NCBI RefSeq assembly: GCF_003337235.1 | Contig: NZ_QPJC01000007.1 | Coordinates: forward strand, 180,051-244,050 | DNA: 64,000 nt | Source of the DNA: Halopolyspora algeriensis | GTDB taxonomy: Bacteria > Actinomycetota > Actinomycetes > Mycobacteriales > Pseudonocardiaceae | Direction of reading: 5' to 3' | Program-made: the position numbers and the translations under genes | Notes under the pieces: generated by a model | Seen by the model: only the letters and a program-made list of their open reading frames with translations | Databases searched by the model: none | What the model was told of the DNA's origin: nothing | Shown: one piece after another, positions 1 to 8,686 of the stretch | Position numbering within the stretch: position 1 is the stretch's first letter | How the letters are laid out: each line of letters starts with the position of its first letter

Positions 1-1327
1 GCGCCGCGGACTCACCCATCACGGGGCGTTTGGCGGCATCCCGGTCACCCCCGCAGCCGAGGACCACGAGCACTCTCCCGGCCGCCTGAGCTCGGGCTGC
101 GTCGAGCACCGCGGCCACCGCACCGGGCTTGTGGGAATAGTCCACCACAGCGGCGAAGTCCTGACCGAGTGCGACACGCTCCATACGTCCGGGCACGTCG
201 ACTTCCGCCAGTCCTCGTTCGATCGCCGCGGCGGGCACACCCGCCGTGTGCAGAACCGCGGCGGCGAGCAGCCCGTTGGCGACGTTGAACGGGCCGGGCA
301 GCCGCAGGCGGACGTCGAACCGCGCACCATCCGGCCCCGAGACGCGGAACCGCTGCTCACCCGTCGGCGATGCGGTGATCTCCGAGGCCGTCCACATGGC
401 GTCGCCCACTGTGGACACGGTTACCGTCGCGGGCCCGACCAGCCGGTCGCCCCACTCGGTGTCGGTGCACACGACCTCGCGTTCGCAGCGGCCGTCGAAC
501 AGCATCGCCTTGGCCGCGAAGTAGTCGTCGAGGTCGCGGTGGAAGTCGAGGTGGTCCTGGGAGAGGTTGGTGAATCCGCCCACCGCGAACCGGGTGCCGG
601 AGATTCGGCCCAGCGCCAGCGCGTGGCTGGAGACCTCCATCGGAACGTGGGTCACCCCGTGCTCGGCCATCACCGCCAGCAGTGCCTGCAGGTCGGGGGC
701 TTCCGGGGTGGTGAAGGCACTGTCCAGTCGCTGCCCGGCGACGCGGGTCTCCACCGTGCCGACCAGTCCGGTGACGAGGCCGGCCGCACGCAGGGCCGAC
801 TCCAGCAGGTAGGTCGTCGTGGTCTTGCCCGAGGTGCCCGTGATCCCCAGGATCGACAGCCGCTGTGAGGGCTTGCCGTAGATGTGGGCGGCAGCCGGCC
901 CGAGCACGCTCCGCGGTTCGGTGTGCACCAGCAGCGGCACCGATCCGTCCCGGACCCTCGGATGGTCCGCCAGTGCCGCACGCTCGGTCCCCACCTCGTC
1001 GGTGAGCACGGCGGCGGCGCCCGCGTCCAGGGCGTCGGCGGCGAAGTCCGCGCCGTGCGCGCGACTGCCCGGCAGCGCGGCGAACAGATCACCGGCACGG
1101 ACGTGCTGGGCACGCAGGGTGGCACCGGAGACCGTCACCGGTTCGCCGCCTGCGGTGCGGACGATTCGGGCACCGAGGGACTCGGCGAGTTGCTCGACGT
1201 CCACCGGCTCGACACGGGACGGGCGAGGCGGGACTGTCGCGACCGCGGAAGGCACAGTGCGAAGGTTACCGGTACCGCTTATCGGGTTCTTGTCATGGTC
1301 GCCCGTTTCGTGTCCGTTCCGAGGCAT
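1..1327 (-). CDS. murE: UDP-N-acetylmuramoyl-tripeptide synthetase MurE (5' part, runs off window)
   Basis: Cytoplasmic Mur ligase that adds the third peptide residue (meso-diaminopimelate in most actinobacteria) to UDP-MurNAc-L-Ala-D-Glu. The ATG at 1327 opens a frame that stays open to base 1, so the C-terminal part lies outside. After a poorly conserved, polar N-terminus of about 35 residues, the Mur N-terminal domain is visible (GDLFAALPGSRAHGADF). Downstream comes the ATP-binding GITGTSGKTT loop and the conserved HLDFH region. It is the last visible gene of the minus-strand dcw operon, 85 bp after ftsI. The order ftsI-murE is the standard actinobacterial one, which supports the call. Confidence 0.9.
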   Translation of the reverse strand, partial: MPRNGHETGDHDKNPISGTGNLRTVPSAVATVPPRPSRVEPVDVEQLAESLGARIVRTAGGEPVTVSGATLRAQHVRAGDLFAALPGSRAHGADFAADALDAGAAAVLTDEVGTERAALADHPRVRDGSVPLLVHTEPRSVLGPAAAHIYGKPSQRLSILGITGTSGKTTTTYLLESALRAAGLVTGLVGTVETRVAGQRLDSAFTTPEAPDLQALLAVMAEHGVTHVPMEVSSHALALGRISGTRFAVGGFTNLSQDHLDFHRDLDDYFAAKAMLFDGRCEREVVCTDTEWGDRLVGPATVTVSTVGDAMWTASEITASPTGEQRFRVSGPDGARFDVRLRLPGPFNVANGLLAAAVLHTAGVPAAAIERGLAEVDVPGRMERVALGQDFAAVVDYSHKPGAVAAVLDAARAQAAGRVLVVLGCGGDRDAAKRPVMGESAA

Positions 1328-1412
1328 CGTGTTCGGCCGATCTCTTTCCCGTCACCGGTAACCCCCTCCGGGGATCGACGTGGGTCCGCCCGTGCCCGCT
1401 ACCGCACTCGCA

Positions 1413-3257
1413 CTACCGCACTCGCAGGGTCATTTCGGGAGCGGGCTTCTCCGACAGCGGGATGTCGTAGCGCTGGGTCAGGTAGGAGGCGATGTCGCCG
1501 AACAGCGGCGCCGCCGAGCGCGTACCACTGGGGTTGTCGAGCATGATGCCCACGACATAGCGGGGATCGTCCGCCGGAACGATCCCGGCGAAAGTGACCC
1601 AGTGCTTCGAATTGCTGTAGCACCCGCAGGCCGGGTCGACCTGCTGTGCCGTCCCCGTCTTGCCCGCGATCTGGTACCCGTCCAGGCCGGCCTGCGGTGC
1701 GGTTCCCCGCTGTCCCGGCACGTCCTGCACCGTCGCGCGGAGCATGTTCGTGACGGTGTCGGCAGTGCGCTCACTGACCACTCGCACACCCTCGGGCCTG
1801 GGATGCGGCTTCCGGGTTCCGTCCGGCTCGACCGTTCCGGCGATGATGCGCGGGGGGATGCGCACGCCGTCGTTGGCGATGGCCTGATACATACCGGCCA
1901 TCTGCAGCACGGTCATCGACAAACCCTGCCCGATGGGCAGGTTGGCGAACGTCGTGCCCGACCACTGTTTGCGTGGCGGGACGTGTCCGGAGCTCTCCCC
2001 CGGCAGCGCGATCCCCGTGCGCGTGCCGAGGCCGAACTTCTTCATCAGGGCACTGAAACGATCCGCGCCCAGCTTCCGAGCGGTCATCAGGGTGCCCACA
2101 TTGGACGATTTGGCCAGGACACCGGTGAAGGTCAGCGGGATCGTCCCGTGCGACCAGGCATCGCCGATGGTGCTGCCCCCGATCGAGATCCGCCCGGGAA
2201 CCTGCAGCACGGTGTCGGGCTCGACGATGCCCTGCTCGATCGCTCCGGCAGCCGTGATCACCTTGTTCACCGACCCAGGCTCGAACGGAGTGGTCACGGC
2301 CGGATTCCCGAGCTTCTTCTCGGTCCAGGTGTCCTGGTTGCCCGGATCGAAGGTCGTGTCGTTGGCCAGCGCACGAACCTTACCGGTCTGCGCGTCGAGC
2401 ACGACGGCACTGCCGCCCTCGGCCCCCCTCTCGGCGACGTAGTCGGCCAGCTTCTGCTGCAGCACGTACTGCAGGTCGGAGTCGATCGTCAGGCGTACGT
2501 CGGAGCCGGGCTTGGCGGGTTCGATCTTCTCGGTTCCCGGGATCACCAGGCTGCCGCCCTGAGCGGTGTACGAGACTTTCGTCCCGTCCTTGCCCGCGAG
2601 GACGGGGTCGAGCGCGTTCTCCAGGCCGAGGAGACCGCGGATCTTGCGCTCGTCCATCCGCCACGTCGCCGCCCCGAGGATGTTCGCGGCCACACCGCCC
2701 GCCGGATACTGGCGCACGGCGCGGTACTCCGCACCGATGTGCGAGTATTCCTCGTGGATCTTTCGTGCCGTGCCCGGATCGACCAACGGGCCGAAGTAAC
2801 GGAACTTCTTACCCGAAAACAGCGCGTCGAGGACCTGCTGCTCGGAGACCTTCCCGCCGGTCACGCGATCGATGTAAGCGGCGGCATTGCGCTTGTACTC
2901 CTCGACCGTGGGCTTGTCGGGATTCTCCCTGTGTGCCTGGCTCACGTGCTTGTGCAGATTTTCCAGGCTCACGAAAAGCTGGCGTGCCTCGCTGCTGAAG
3001 GCGAGCACACGCCCGTTGTTGTCCACGATGGATCCACGCTCGGCCGGGATCGCCCGCGGCGTGACGAGTTGCTCGTTGGCCTGCTCGGACAGGGCATTGG
3101 CCTGGAACCCCTGCACGACGACCAGCTTCGCTCCAGCCGCCACCAGCGCGACCACCAGCACCAACCGTCCCACCGTCAGGCGCCGGGCACTGCCTGCGAC
3201 GTCCGTACGCGCCGTTCGACCCACCCGGACCGCCCGAGTGTTCCCGCGCCGGGCCAT
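1413..3257 (-). CDS. ftsI: Septal peptidoglycan transpeptidase (class B PBP, FtsI/PbpB)
   Basis: Cross-links septal peptidoglycan in the divisome. The 614-residue protein has a basic cytoplasmic N-terminus, one membrane segment at about residues 30-50 (LVLVVALVAAGAKLVVV) and a PBP dimerisation domain. The transpeptidase domain follows, with the acylation motif SVNK near residue 327, SSN near 382 and KTGT near 532. All three catalytic motifs are intact. The ATG overlaps the ftsL stop by one base, so the two are translationally coupled. The length is normal for actinobacterial PbpB. Confidence 0.95.
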   Translation of the reverse strand: MARRGNTRAVRVGRTARTDVAGSARRLTVGRLVLVVALVAAGAKLVVVQGFQANALSEQANEQLVTPRAIPAERGSIVDNNGRVLAFSSEARQLFVSLENLHKHVSQAHRENPDKPTVEEYKRNAAAYIDRVTGGKVSEQQVLDALFSGKKFRYFGPLVDPGTARKIHEEYSHIGAEYRAVRQYPAGGVAANILGAATWRMDERKIRGLLGLENALDPVLAGKDGTKVSYTAQGGSLVIPGTEKIEPAKPGSDVRLTIDSDLQYVLQQKLADYVAERGAEGGSAVVLDAQTGKVRALANDTTFDPGNQDTWTEKKLGNPAVTTPFEPGSVNKVITAAGAIEQGIVEPDTVLQVPGRISIGGSTIGDAWSHGTIPLTFTGVLAKSSNVGTLMTARKLGADRFSALMKKFGLGTRTGIALPGESSGHVPPRKQWSGTTFANLPIGQGLSMTVLQMAGMYQAIANDGVRIPPRIIAGTVEPDGTRKPHPRPEGVRVVSERTADTVTNMLRATVQDVPGQRGTAPQAGLDGYQIAGKTGTAQQVDPACGCYSNSKHWVTFAGIVPADDPRYVVGIMLDNPSGTRSAAPLFGDIASYLTQRYDIPLSEKPAPEMTLRVR

Positions 3258-3955
3258 CAGGGCCGCCTCGCCTCCGCATCCGGTGCTTGCTGCTGCGAAG
3301 ACCGCCCGGACGCGGCGTGCTCCGGCGGGGGCGGTGCCTTCGCGGGAGCCTTCGCAGGCTCCGGCTCACCGAGCACGGTCACCGACCCGTCGGGCTGTAC
3401 CTTCAGATGGGCAGGCTCGGGGCCGGGAACCAGTCCGATCTCACGGGCACGCCGCTGCACTGCCGGTGTCGAGCTCATCTTGCTGACCTGGGCCAGCAGG
3501 GTTTCCTTGCGCTCGCTGAGCGCATTGACCCGGGCTTCGGCGCGTTGCAGCTCGTAGGAGTTGCCGACCGCGGAAATGGACAGCCACAGCGTGCTCACGA
3601 TGCCCGCCACGAGCACCGTCATCACCGCCACGACGAAGGACAGCCGCGAGGACGTGACCTTCGTCTGCAGTTGCCGGGCCTTGGTGGCTTTCGGCTGCTG
3701 TGCCTTGGCATGCTCTTTCGTCTTCCGCCTGCGCTGCGACTGCCGCTGATCGGGTGGCTGCCGTGCCGAGCGAGTCCGCTGTACGCGGTGCTGGTGACGC
3801 GCCCGGGTCCGTTCCGGGGCCTGTACCCGCTCCCGCTCGGCCGTCCGCGCGTTCCGGGCGTTGCGCTGACCCTGGGACTTCCGGCCCCCCTCGGCCGCGC
3901 GTTCGTTCCGGTCCTTGCGCGCGGCGGACGTTCGCGCGCGTGTCGGTGCCGTCAT
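3257..3955 (-). CDS. ftsL: FtsL-like septum formation protein
   Basis: Small bitopic division protein expected to pair with FtsB/DivIC and FtsQ and to recruit FtsW-FtsI. The 232-residue product starts with about 110 very basic, Arg/Gln/Lys-rich cytoplasmic residues. One membrane helix follows ([20 protein letters not shown]), then a short periplasmic coiled coil ([20 protein letters not shown]) and a Pro/Ala-rich tail. Its position between rsmH and ftsI, with a 4-bp ATGA overlap with rsmH, is the strongest evidence because FtsL sequences diverge quickly. The long charged N-terminus is typical of actinobacteria. Confidence 0.85.
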   Translation of the reverse strand: MTAPTRARTSAARKDRNERAAEGGRKSQGQRNARNARTAERERVQAPERTRARHQHRVQRTRSARQPPDQRQSQRRRKTKEHAKAQQPKATKARQLQTKVTSSRLSFVVAVMTVLVAGIVSTLWLSISAVGNSYELQRAEARVNALSERKETLLAQVSKMSSTPAVQRRAREIGLVPGPEPAHLKVQPDGSVTVLGEPEPAKAPAKAPPPPEHAASGRSSQQQAPDAEARRP

Positions 3956-4983
3956 GCCCCCTCCTTGATTCGCTCCGCAGCCCGGAGTCGCACCGATGCG
4001 GCCCTGGGGTTGGCCTCCGTTTCCTCTTCCCCGGCGAGCTCGGCACCGCGGGTGAGCAACCGCAGTTGCGGACCGTGTCCCGGCAATTCCACCGGCAGGC
4101 CGGCCGGAGTGCTCGACTTCGCCCGCTCGGCCAGCGTGCGTTTGACCCTCCGGTCCTCCAGCGAGTGGTAGGACAGGATCGCGGCACGTCCCCCCACGGC
4201 CAGGGAGTCCAGCGCCCGGGGCAGCGCCCGCGAGAGCACCTCCAGCTCACCGTTGACCTCGATGCGCAGGGCCTGGAAGGTGCGCTTCGCCGGATGACCA
4301 CCCGTCCGCCTGCTTGCCGCAGGGACCGCGTCGTAGAGCAACTGCACCAGCCGTGCGCTGGTGGTGAACGGCTCGCGCTCGCGCTCGCGCACGATGGCAT
4401 TGGCGATTCTGGAGGCGAACTTCTCTTCCCCGTAGTCCCGCAGGATCCGGGTCAGATCACGTGCCGGGTAGGTGTTGAGCACGTCCGCCGCCGTGCTTTC
4501 GGCACCGGAATCCATCCGCATGTCCAGCGCCGCGTCCTGGGAGTAGGAGAACCCGCGTCCGACCTGGTCGAGTTGCAAGGACGACACTCCGAGGTCGAAC
4601 AGCACACCGTCCACTTCGGAGAAACCGAGTTCGGCGAGGACGTCGTCCACTTCGTCGTAGACGGCGTGCACCAGGTGCGTGCGCGCGGCGTAGGGGGCCA
4701 GCCGGTCGCCGGCCAGCCGCAGCGCCTCGGGGTCGCGGTCCAACCCGACGAGGGTCAGCTCGGGGTGTGCCGCCAGCAGAGCCTCGGCGTGACCGCCCAT
4801 TCCCAGGGTCGCGTCCACGACGACCGCGGTGCGGCCCGCCGGTCGCACCGCCAGTGCCGGTGCCAGCAGCTCGAGTGTGCGTTCCAGCAGCACCGGAACG
4901 TGCCGATCCCGAGCCGACTCGCCGGCGAGCGGCGCGGAAGCCCCACCGCACTGCTCACCGTTCTGGTGCGCGCTGCCGGCCAC
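3952..4983 (-). CDS. rsmH: 16S rRNA (cytosine-1402-N4)-methyltransferase RsmH (MraW)
   Basis: SAM-dependent methyltransferase acting on C1402 of 16S rRNA. The GTG at 4983 was chosen because AGGGAGGG sits 6 nt upstream and the protein (343 residues) then has normal family length. The same frame stays open far upstream, but that extension has no homology features. Visible motifs include [13 protein letters not shown], the SAM-binding loop [27 protein letters not shown] and the GFSY segment. It overlaps ftsL by 4 bp, while 344 bp separate it from mraZ. Confidence 0.93.
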   Translation of the reverse strand: MAGSAHQNGEQCGGASAPLAGESARDRHVPVLLERTLELLAPALAVRPAGRTAVVVDATLGMGGHAEALLAAHPELTLVGLDRDPEALRLAGDRLAPYAARTHLVHAVYDEVDDVLAELGFSEVDGVLFDLGVSSLQLDQVGRGFSYSQDAALDMRMDSGAESTAADVLNTYPARDLTRILRDYGEEKFASRIANAIVREREREPFTTSARLVQLLYDAVPAASRRTGGHPAKRTFQALRIEVNGELEVLSRALPRALDSLAVGGRAAILSYHSLEDRRVKRTLAERAKSSTPAGLPVELPGHGPQLRLLTRGAELAGEEETEANPRAASVRLRAAERIKEGA

Positions 4984-5327
4984 AACGGACCCTCCCTTCC
5001 GCGTGCCTCGCGTGGTTGTGCACACCGTGCTCGCAGCCGCAGCACCCGCCCTTGCACGGCACATCACGCTGCACCGAGCTGCTGCCGACCGGTTCGGAGT
5101 GGATCTCGCCAGGTCCCCGCCCGCCCGCCGCGTCCTGGTACCGGGGAAGTTGCACCAGGACGGCACCCATCGGGCGGACAGAGGCCTTACGACACCCGCA
5201 ACGAACCGAGCACCGCTTTCTTCGTCTCCGAAGAGGATGCGCGGATCGGCTTTTTCGCCTGAGAGATCACCCTGAGCAGAATGACCCGCTCCGAGGACCA
5301 CCCACGCAGACCTTCGGAACCGTTCCT
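4984..5327 (-). other. mraZ-rsmH intergenic spacer
   Basis: This 344-bp gap interrupts an otherwise tightly packed operon. I see no ORF with coding features. It probably carries a second promoter for rsmH and downstream genes, as is known for some actinobacterial dcw clusters, but I cannot point to a convincing -35/-10 pair. A CTCTCAGGC string on the minus strand recalls glycine riboswitches; see the rejected list. Confidence 0.4.
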
Positions 5328-5759
5328 CTAGAAAACGCCGGGCAGCACCTCCTCCTGCGCCTGTGCATAGCTCTCCTCGTGCTCGTCGAGGTAGGTCTGC
5401 CACCGTTCGGCGTTCCAGATCTCCAACCTGTTGATCGCACCGATGACCACGCACTCCTTGGACAGCCCGGCATAACGCCGTAGCTCCGGTGCGATCGAGA
5501 TCCGTCCCTGCCCGTCCGGCTCCTGCTCGTCCGTTCCGGCGAACAGGTAGCGCTGGTAGGCGCGAACGGATTCGTTGGTGAAGGGAGCCTCGGCGACCTT
5601 GCGGGCCATCTGCTCGAACTCGGCACGCGGGAAGACGTACAGGCAGTGATCCTGTCCCTTGGTGATCATCAGCCCCCCTGCCAGTGCTTCCCGGAACTTC
5701 GCGGGCAGCGTCAACCGCCCCTTGTCGTCGAGCTTGGGACTGTGGGTACCGAGAAACAC
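5328..5759 (-). CDS. mraZ: Transcriptional regulator MraZ
   Basis: DNA-binding repressor of the dcw operon with two SpoVT/AbrB-like domains that forms ring oligomers. The GTG at 5759 has GGAGGTGG about 7 nt upstream and gives the family-typical 143 residues beginning [16 protein letters not shown]. The first domain carries the DxKGRxxxPAKFR signature; the second starts with [15 protein letters not shown]. It is the first gene of the operon, 131 bp downstream of four regularly spaced GTGGGG-type boxes that are its likely operator. Confidence 0.95.
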   Translation of the reverse strand: MFLGTHSPKLDDKGRLTLPAKFREALAGGLMITKGQDHCLYVFPRAEFEQMARKVAEAPFTNESVRAYQRYLFAGTDEQEPDGQGRISIAPELRRYAGLSKECVVIGAINRLEIWNAERWQTYLDEHEESYAQAQEEVLPGVF

Positions 5760-5889
5760 CCCGGAACCACCTCCAGGCCCGTGTACTGCCCGCCCACCCG
5801 CATCGCGCGACGGCCGCCCACCCCTGCGCGGGGCCGTTCCTCCACGGAGCTCTTCCTCCGCAAAGCTCTTCCACGGTGAGGCCCTTCCG

Positions 5890-5925
5890 CCCCACCGCGT
5901 GCCACAGTACCCCACGGTGCCCCAC
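5890..5925 (-). promoter_or_regulatory. MraZ box array upstream of mraZ
   Basis: On the minus strand, GTGGGG occurs at 5925-5920, 5915-5910 and 5895-5890, with a degenerate copy GTGGCA at 5905-5900. The spacing is exactly 10 bp. Known MraZ operators are 3-4 TGGG(N) repeats with 5-6-bp spacers just upstream of mraZ, so this is very probably the autoregulatory operator. Confidence 0.85.
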
Positions 5926-5999
5926 CGTCAACACGAAACACCCCGCGGCGATCACGGACTCGGATCCCGTTTTCGCTGGTGGCAGGCGTAGTCAGGACG

Positions 6000-6015
6000 G
6001 TGGGGCACGGTGGGG
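6000..6015 (+). promoter_or_regulatory. Second MraZ-like box pair, opposite strand
   Basis: Two GTGGGG boxes at 6000-6005 and 6010-6015 are again exactly 10 bp apart, but on the plus strand, facing the divergent moxR operon. They resemble the mraZ array only 75 bp away. Whether MraZ binds here is inference; two boxes are fewer than the usual three or four. Confidence 0.5.
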
Positions 6016-6359
6016 TGAACATCGCCGTCCCGTTGCCGCAGGTCTTTCGCCCGGGCAGCGAGCCGGACCCGGGCTCGCGGTGCGACATGCCACGGTGCTC
6101 GGCACGAGTACCCGAAAGTGGAGCGGAGCCGGAGGCCACGCCCGTCACACCACGGGCGAGCGGCCCGAGCGGCTGCCGCGATTGGCGGGCGCCCGCCTCG
6201 ACAGGCTGCCATGGTTTGAGACACTGCATGGCACGCCGGTATGTCGATCGCATGCCGTGGCCGGGTGGCACAGCTCGGTGGGAACCCCTGCGCCCACAGC
6301 GACGTCGGGCACGGATGACCGCCTCACCACGGGCCCCCGAAAGAGCACCTGGAGGTTGC

Positions 6360-7424
6360 GTGACTCCCTCGATGCCCACATCCGGTACCACCCTTCCCGG
6401 CAGTGGTCCGGACCAGCAGCCGGCGTCGAGTCGTGACTCGACGCTGCCCGGCGACATCTCCATCGACCACCTGCACTCCACCCTGGAACGCATCGCGGCG
6501 AACATGGCGCAGGTCCTGGTGGGCAAACCCGAGGTGGTCCGCGTCACGCTCGTGACCCTGCTGGCCGAGGGACACCTGCTCGTCGAGGACGTACCCGGCG
6601 TGGGCAAGACCTCACTGGCCAAGGCGCTGGCACGTTCCATCGACTGCACCGCCAGCCGCATCCAGTTCACACCGGACCTGCTGCCCAGCGACATCACCGG
6701 AGTATCGGTCTACAACCGCCAGACCGAGAGCTTCGAATTCCGCGCGGGACCGGTGTTCGCCAGCATCGTCGTCGGCGACGAGATCAACCGGGCCTCTCCC
6801 AAAACCCAGTCGGCGCTGCTGGAGTGCATGGAGGAGAACCAGGTGACCGTCGACGGGCACACGTACTCCCTCGACAGCCCTTTCATGGTGCTCGCCACGC
6901 AGAACCCGGTCGAGATGGAGGGCACCTACGCACTCCCCGAGGCGCAGCGGGACCGTTTCACCGCGCGGATCTCGATCGGCTACCCGGACCAGACGGCGGA
7001 ATTGGCCATGCTCGACGAGCATTCCGCTGCCGACCCGCTGCACGCTCTGCGCCCGGTCACCGACGGCCCGGAGATCGAGACCCTGGTGCGGGCCGTGCGC
7101 GGCGTCCACGTCGCGACCGAAGTCCGCCGGTACGCCGTCGAGCTGGTCACCGCCACCCGGCAACTGGCGGAGCTGCGACTGGGGGCCTCGCCCCGCTCGA
7201 CGCTCCAGCTCGTGCGCGCCGCCCGCGCCCAGGCCGCCCTGTCCGGGCGCGAATTCGTGATTCCCGACGACGTCCAGGCCGTTGCCGTTCCGGTTCTCGC
7301 CCACCGGCTGGTGCTGACCGGCGAGGCACACGCCACTCGGCATTCCCCCGCCGAACTCGTCGAGCGGCTGCTGCACAAGATCCCGGTTCCCCGGGGCAAC
7401 GGCACCGATGGCGGGCGACGGTAG
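6360..7424 (+). CDS. MoxR-family AAA+ ATPase
   Basis: AAA+ ATPase of the MoxR group, usually a chaperone partner of DUF58/VWA proteins. The GTG at 6360 follows GGAGG (6351-6355) and gives 354 residues. Seen: the Walker A loop EDVPGVGKTSLAKALA, Walker B GDEINRASPKTQSALLE, sensor 1 LATQNPVEMEGTYALPEAQ, and the C-terminal lid ending in RLLHKIPVP. The stop is 2 bp from the DUF58 start, so the three genes to 10935 form one operon. The frame is open further upstream to about 5979 but shows no family features there. Confidence 0.9.
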   Translation: MTPSMPTSGTTLPGSGPDQQPASSRDSTLPGDISIDHLHSTLERIAANMAQVLVGKPEVVRVTLVTLLAEGHLLVEDVPGVGKTSLAKALARSIDCTASRIQFTPDLLPSDITGVSVYNRQTESFEFRAGPVFASIVVGDEINRASPKTQSALLECMEENQVTVDGHTYSLDSPFMVLATQNPVEMEGTYALPEAQRDRFTARISIGYPDQTAELAMLDEHSAADPLHALRPVTDGPEIETLVRAVRGVHVATEVRRYAVELVTATRQLAELRLGASPRSTLQLVRAARAQAALSGREFVIPDDVQAVAVPVLAHRLVLTGEAHATRHSPAELVERLLHKIPVPRGNGTDGGRR

Positions 7425-7426
7425 CC

Positions 7427-8686
7427 GTGCTGCGCAGTCTCACTCTCCGCGGACGGTGCCTGCTGGCGGCGGGCACGGCCGCCGCGCTGTGCGCGATCGT
7501 CCTCGACGAACGGGACCTGTTGCGGGTCGCGGCCTTCGTCGCGGCGTTGCCGCTCCTGGCGATGTGGCTGTCCGGCCGAACCCGGGTCGCGCTGGGAGCC
7601 CGCCGGGAGGTCGACCCCGGCCGGGTCGCGGTGGGGTCGGACACCACGGTGCGCCTGCATCTCGGCGGCCGGGGCCGGCTTCCCGCGGCAGGGCTGTACC
7701 TGGAGGACGGTGTGCCCTATGCGCTGGGTGGGCGGCCGCACCTTCGGCTCGACCGCCCACCCGGGCAGCACGGCACGGTCGTGGAGTACCGGATACGCCC
7801 CGCGCTGCGCGGCATTCACCGAATCGGTCCCCTGCACACCCGGGTGCGTGATCCCTTCGGGCTCGCCGAGTCCGAGAACGAGCTCGCCGGCCACAGCCGC
7901 CTGGTGGCTGTCCCCCGCGTGGTCTCGCTGACCGGCCTGCCCGCCGGTTCCGGCCTCGGCGCTGGGGAGGACGGTGACAGGCGCCTGCGGGCCGGCCACG
8001 GCGAAGACGACACGATGGTGCGCGAATACCGGCACGGCGACGACATGCGACGGGTGCACTGGAAGATGACCGCGCGCCGGGACGAGCTGATGGTCCGTCT
8101 CGAGGAACGACCACGACACGGCGGGGTCACCGTCCTGATCGATCACCGCGCGGCAGCGCACCGGGGCACCGGGGCGCAGTCGAGCATCGAATGGGCGATC
8201 TCGGCCGCCGCCAGTATCTGCCTGCAACTGCATGCGCGTGGACAGCGGGTTCGGTTGGTCACGGTGGACGGAAGTCCCCTGACGGGCGGGGTCGACGGAT
8301 ACAGCGGCGGGGACGGCGACACGGCCGTTCTCGATGCGCTGGCCGCACTGCAGCCGTCACCGCGGCGCGATCTGATGTGCGGCACCGATCCCGGGGCAGG
8401 CCAGGAGCTGATCGCGGTGCTGGGGTCGACGACGGCGACGGGGGTCACGGAGTTGACGAAGCTCCGCCCGCATGGCGCGCACAGCCGGGCCGTACTGCTC
8501 AATGTCCGCAGGTGGAGCGGTGAGAGCACCGACGGCGGCTTCGACACCGGCGAGACCGCGAGCCGGTTGCGCGCTTCGGGATGGACGGTGGCCACGGCCG
8601 ACGGGCCGGATTCCTCGATAGCGGCGGTCTGGGACCACCTGTGCAGGCAAAGCAGCCCGATGCAGCACACGGCGGTACCGCGATGA
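7427..8686 (+). CDS. DUF58-domain membrane protein
   Basis: Partner of the upstream MoxR ATPase; function in this family is unresolved, with links to envelope processes. The GTG at 7427 lies 2 bp after the moxR stop and gives 419 residues. Two short hydrophobic segments occupy about residues 10-50 (CLLAAGTAAALCAIVL and FVAALPLLAMWLSG). An extracytoplasmic-type beta region follows, then the DUF58 core with VREYRHGDDMRRVHWKMTARR. The ribosome-binding site is weak, consistent with coupling to moxR. It overlaps the next gene by 4 bp (ATGA). Confidence 0.85.
   Translation: MLRSLTLRGRCLLAAGTAAALCAIVLDERDLLRVAAFVAALPLLAMWLSGRTRVALGARREVDPGRVAVGSDTTVRLHLGGRGRLPAAGLYLEDGVPYALGGRPHLRLDRPPGQHGTVVEYRIRPALRGIHRIGPLHTRVRDPFGLAESENELAGHSRLVAVPRVVSLTGLPAGSGLGAGEDGDRRLRAGHGEDDTMVREYRHGDDMRRVHWKMTARRDELMVRLEERPRHGGVTVLIDHRAAAHRGTGAQSSIEWAISAAASICLQLHARGQRVRLVTVDGSPLTGGVDGYSGGDGDTAVLDALAALQPSPRRDLMCGTDPGAGQELIAVLGSTTATGVTELTKLRPHGAHSRAVLLNVRRWSGESTDGGFDTGETASRLRASGWTVATADGPDSSIAAVWDHLCRQSSPMQHTAVPR

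Noticed and set aside
4984..5327. Glycine-riboswitch-like CTCTCAGGC string between mraZ and rsmH (minus strand)
   Set aside because: The upstream GGAGAG partner and the GCCGAAGGAGCAA core are missing, and the following gene is not glycine-related.
4984..5955. N-terminal extension of RsmH by more than 300 residues
   Set aside because: The frame is open only because of GC bias; it overlaps mraZ, and a good GTG with ribosome-binding site exists at 4983.
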